Shown: positions 61,009-64,000 of the stretch, in pieces
Layout of the letters: each line of letters opens with the position of its first letter
How positions within the stretch are numbered: position 1 is the first letter of the stretch
Assembly: GCF_029211185.1 (NCBI RefSeq)
Contig: NZ_JARGDO010000006.1
Coordinates: forward strand, 124,001 to 188,000
Reading direction: 5' to 3'
DNA: 64,000 nucleotides
Origin: Tessaracoccus caeni
Lineage (GTDB): Bacteria; Actinomycetota; Actinomycetes; Propionibacteriales; Propionibacteriaceae
Made by a program: the position numbers and the translations under genes
The notes under the pieces: model-generated
What the model saw: the letters and a program-made list of their open reading frames with translations, nothing else
Told to the model about the DNA's origin: nothing
Database searches by the model: none

Positions 61009-61061
61009 CTGGGTATTCGGCGTGGCCTGTACCTATTTCACACGCCGCGCCGAATACCCAG
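61009..61061. repeat. Long hairpin related to that at 4684
   Basis: CTGGGTATTCGGCG (61009-61022) and CGCCGAATACCCAG (61048-61061) pair perfectly, and the stem continues inward to 61030/61040 with one wobble and one mismatch. It lies in the upstream region of the ABC transporter gene. Confidence 0.9.
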
Positions 61062-61080
61062 CCGAAGATACGTGCCTGAC

Positions 61081-61124
61081 GAAACGAAGGCCCCCGGCTC
61101 GGTGGAGCCGGGGGCCTTCGTTTC
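61081..61124 (-). terminator. Terminator after citrate synthase
   Basis: GAAACGAAGGCCCCCGGCTC (61081-61100) and its exact complement (61105-61124) form a perfect 20-bp stem with a GGTG loop. It is 12 bases beyond the citrate synthase stop. Confidence 0.9.
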
Positions 61125-61135
61125 GGTTCAGCGGA

Positions 61136-62422
<1,287 letters not shown>

Positions 62423-62589
62423 GTGGTTTCCCTTTCACATTGACTACGCGACGATTACGACAACATCGTCGGCGAGGATGGCCTGCCGGGCCTCGTCAGA
62501 GACCAACATAGTGGACGACAACAAACCCGCGTAGAAATCGTCCATTCCCCACAAAAGCACTGCGCGGTTGGGAGGACTAGGTTGTGGGG

Positions 62590-63936
62590 GTGAGTGAGCT
62601 TCAGGAGCCGCGCGGGGGCAGCGCGGGCGCTTCCGACAGGCCCGTCCAGGGCGCTCTGGGTGCCAACCGGGTGTCGCCGTGGAAGGTGCTGGCATGGGCC
62701 ATGTGGGACTGGGGCACGCAGCCGTTCGCCACCGTCGTCACCACCTTCGTCTTCTCGGTCTATCTGACCAGCTCGGTGTTCGGTGACAAGGACGAGCTGT
62801 CGATACGGCTCGCCTGGGTCACGGCGGCAGCGGGTGTCCTGATCGCGCTGCTGGCGCCGGTGCTCGGCCAAGGCTCCGACCGCACCGGCAAGCGGATGTT
62901 CAACCTGCGCTGGCAGACTCTGCTGCTCGCCGCGGTGTGCGGGGCTATGTATTTCGTCGCGCCCGAGCCGCAGTACTGGATCCTCGGCGCGCTGCTGCTC
63001 GGCGCCGGCAACATCGTCTCCGAGGTCGCCAACGTCAACTATTACGCCTCCATCGACCAGGTGTCGACGCCCCAGAACGTCGGACGGGTGTCCGGCGTCG
63101 GCTGGGGCATGGGATACCTGGGCGGGATCGTGATCCTACTGCTGATCATCGTCGTGCGCGGCTCCGACTTCGGCCCCGACGACGTGCGCGTCGCGATGCT
63201 CTTCTGCGGCGCCTGGACGGTGCTGTTCACCATCCCGACCTTCCTCGCGATCCGCGACGTGCCCCGCACCGGCCCGGTGGAGAAGGTGGGCTTCTTCGCG
63301 TCGTACCGCGAGCTGTGGGCGTCGATCAAGCGCATCTATGCCACCTCGCCCAGCACCATCCACTTCCTGATCGCCTCCGCGATCTTCCGCGACGGCTTGG
63401 CGGGAGTCTTCACCTTCGGCGGGATACTGGCGGAGGGCACCTTCGGGTTCACCTTCTTCGAGGTGGTCGTCTTCGGTGTGGTCGCCAACGTCACGGCGGG
63501 GCTGTCGACGATGGCCTTCGGTGCGCTCGACGACAAGATCGGCCCCAAGAAGGTGATCGTCATCTCCCTGGTCTCCATGGTGGTGCTCGGTCTGCTGGTG
63601 TTCTTCCTGCACTCGCTCGGCTCGATCGTGTTCTGGGTGTGCGGGCTGCTGCTGACGGTGTTCGTCGGCCCCGCGCAGTCGGCGAGCCGCTCCTACCTCG
63701 CTCGTCTGATCCCTGCGGGGAAGTCCGGAGAGGTTTTCGGCCTGTACGCCACCACCGGGCGGGCGGTGTCGTTCCTCTCGTCGACGGCGTTCGGCGCGGC
63801 GATCGCGATCGCCGCCCTCATCGGGGGCCCGGGCAAGTGGCAGTTCGCGGGCATCCTCGGCATCGTCGCCGTGCTGCTGGTCGGCCTGCTGGTGTTGTTG
63901 CCCGTCAAATCGGACAGCGACCACCGATCACACTGA
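62590..63936 (+). CDS. MFS transporter, UMF1/Atg22-like family
   Basis: A protein of about 448 residues with 12 membrane helices. WAMWDWGTQPFATVVTTFVFSVYL is typical of the UMF1/Atg22-like major facilitators, and SEVANVNYYASI and GWGMGYLGGI follow as in the family. Atg22 proteins export amino acids from vacuoles; bacterial substrates are unknown. I prefer GTG 62590, which has TAGGTT exactly six bases upstream; GTG 62584 with GGGAGG at eight bases adds two residues and is the alternative. Confidence 0.85.
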   Translation: MSELQEPRGGSAGASDRPVQGALGANRVSPWKVLAWAMWDWGTQPFATVVTTFVFSVYLTSSVFGDKDELSIRLAWVTAAAGVLIALLAPVLGQGSDRTGKRMFNLRWQTLLLAAVCGAMYFVAPEPQYWILGALLLGAGNIVSEVANVNYYASIDQVSTPQNVGRVSGVGWGMGYLGGIVILLLIIVVRGSDFGPDDVRVAMLFCGAWTVLFTIPTFLAIRDVPRTGPVEKVGFFASYRELWASIKRIYATSPSTIHFLIASAIFRDGLAGVFTFGGILAEGTFGFTFFEVVVFGVVANVTAGLSTMAFGALDDKIGPKKVIVISLVSMVVLGLLVFFLHSLGSIVFWVCGLLLTVFVGPAQSASRSYLARLIPAGKSGEVFGLYATTGRAVSFLSSTAFGAAIAIAALIGGPGKWQFAGILGIVAVLLVGLLVLLPVKSDSDHRSH

Positions 63937-64000
63937 CCCCCGTGTACCCCAACTGCGGTATGCCGATGACCGCGACGGGTGGATGTCTGCGCGGCTGGCC

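Overview
The window is high-G+C DNA with a bacterial gene layout: tightly packed operons, many ATGA/GTGA stop-start overlaps, and frequent GTG starts. Its gene families point to an actinobacterium: ECF sigma with a CU044_5270-type partner, DUF4031, DUF4129-MoxR-DUF58 cluster, actinobacterial-style mini-Tad pilus genes, FemX next to an alanine-racemase-like gene, and class I fumarase. A member of the Propionibacteriaceae would fit best, but this is inferred from gene families and not from a marker gene. At least fifteen genes have a -10-like TANNNT hexamer 6-7 nt before the start codon and often no Shine-Dalgarno (SD) sequence, which suggests much leaderless transcription.

Layout. 1-2.4 kb: end of a urate-catabolism operon (OHCU decarboxylase, HIU hydrolase, NCS2 purine permease). 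2.4-4.7 kb: TauE/SafE exporter and YibE/F membrane protein. 4.8-8.9 kb: DUF4129/MoxR/DUF58 operon. 8.9-13.1 kb: MFS exporter, rhomboid protease, penicillin-binding transpeptidase lipoprotein. 13.2-16.9 kb: heterodimeric ABC exporter with one degenerate ATP site. 17-21.5 kb: orphan antitoxin, DUF998 protein, alanine-racemase-like enzyme, FemX, cytidylate-kinase-like protein, DUF4031. 21.5-29.2 kb: a Tad/Flp pilus operon ending in a large LysM/BTAD membrane protein. 29.4-38.4 kb: DUF559 nuclease-like protein, oxidoreductase, GntR regulator, fused 5-oxoprolinase/hydantoinase, FKBP lipoprotein, AraC regulator. 38.4-41.7 kb: small genes and a truncated DUF1016 nuclease. 41.8-45.8 kb: a two-component system with an AlbA_2/ATPase regulator between kinase and response regulator, preceded by a leader that looks structured. 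46.3-50.3 kb: terpene-cyclase-fold protein, class I fumarase, MntA/HepT-type toxin-antitoxin pair. 50.4-58.7 kb: ECF sigma operon and a surface-protein region (TPASP-repeat protein, CAP protein, two-component system with an acidic exported protein, alkaline phosphatase). 59-64 kb: ABC transporter, citrate synthase, MFS transporter.

The most unusual structure is a dispersed repeat family with ends ACGCTCTTTGAGGTGCG and CGCACCTCAAAGAGCGT. Seven copies are seen. Five fill gaps between convergent genes, two of these supply the stop codon of a neighbour, and one is inserted in frame (108 bp) in the linker of an ABC transporter. Other notable signals are two long hairpins that differ by compensatory changes, a riboswitch-like leader with a hairpin over the ribosome-binding site ahead of the kinase-AlbA-regulator operon, and an AT-rich operator over the AlbA_2 gene promoter. 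No rRNA, tRNA, CRISPR array, intact insertion sequence or prophage was seen.
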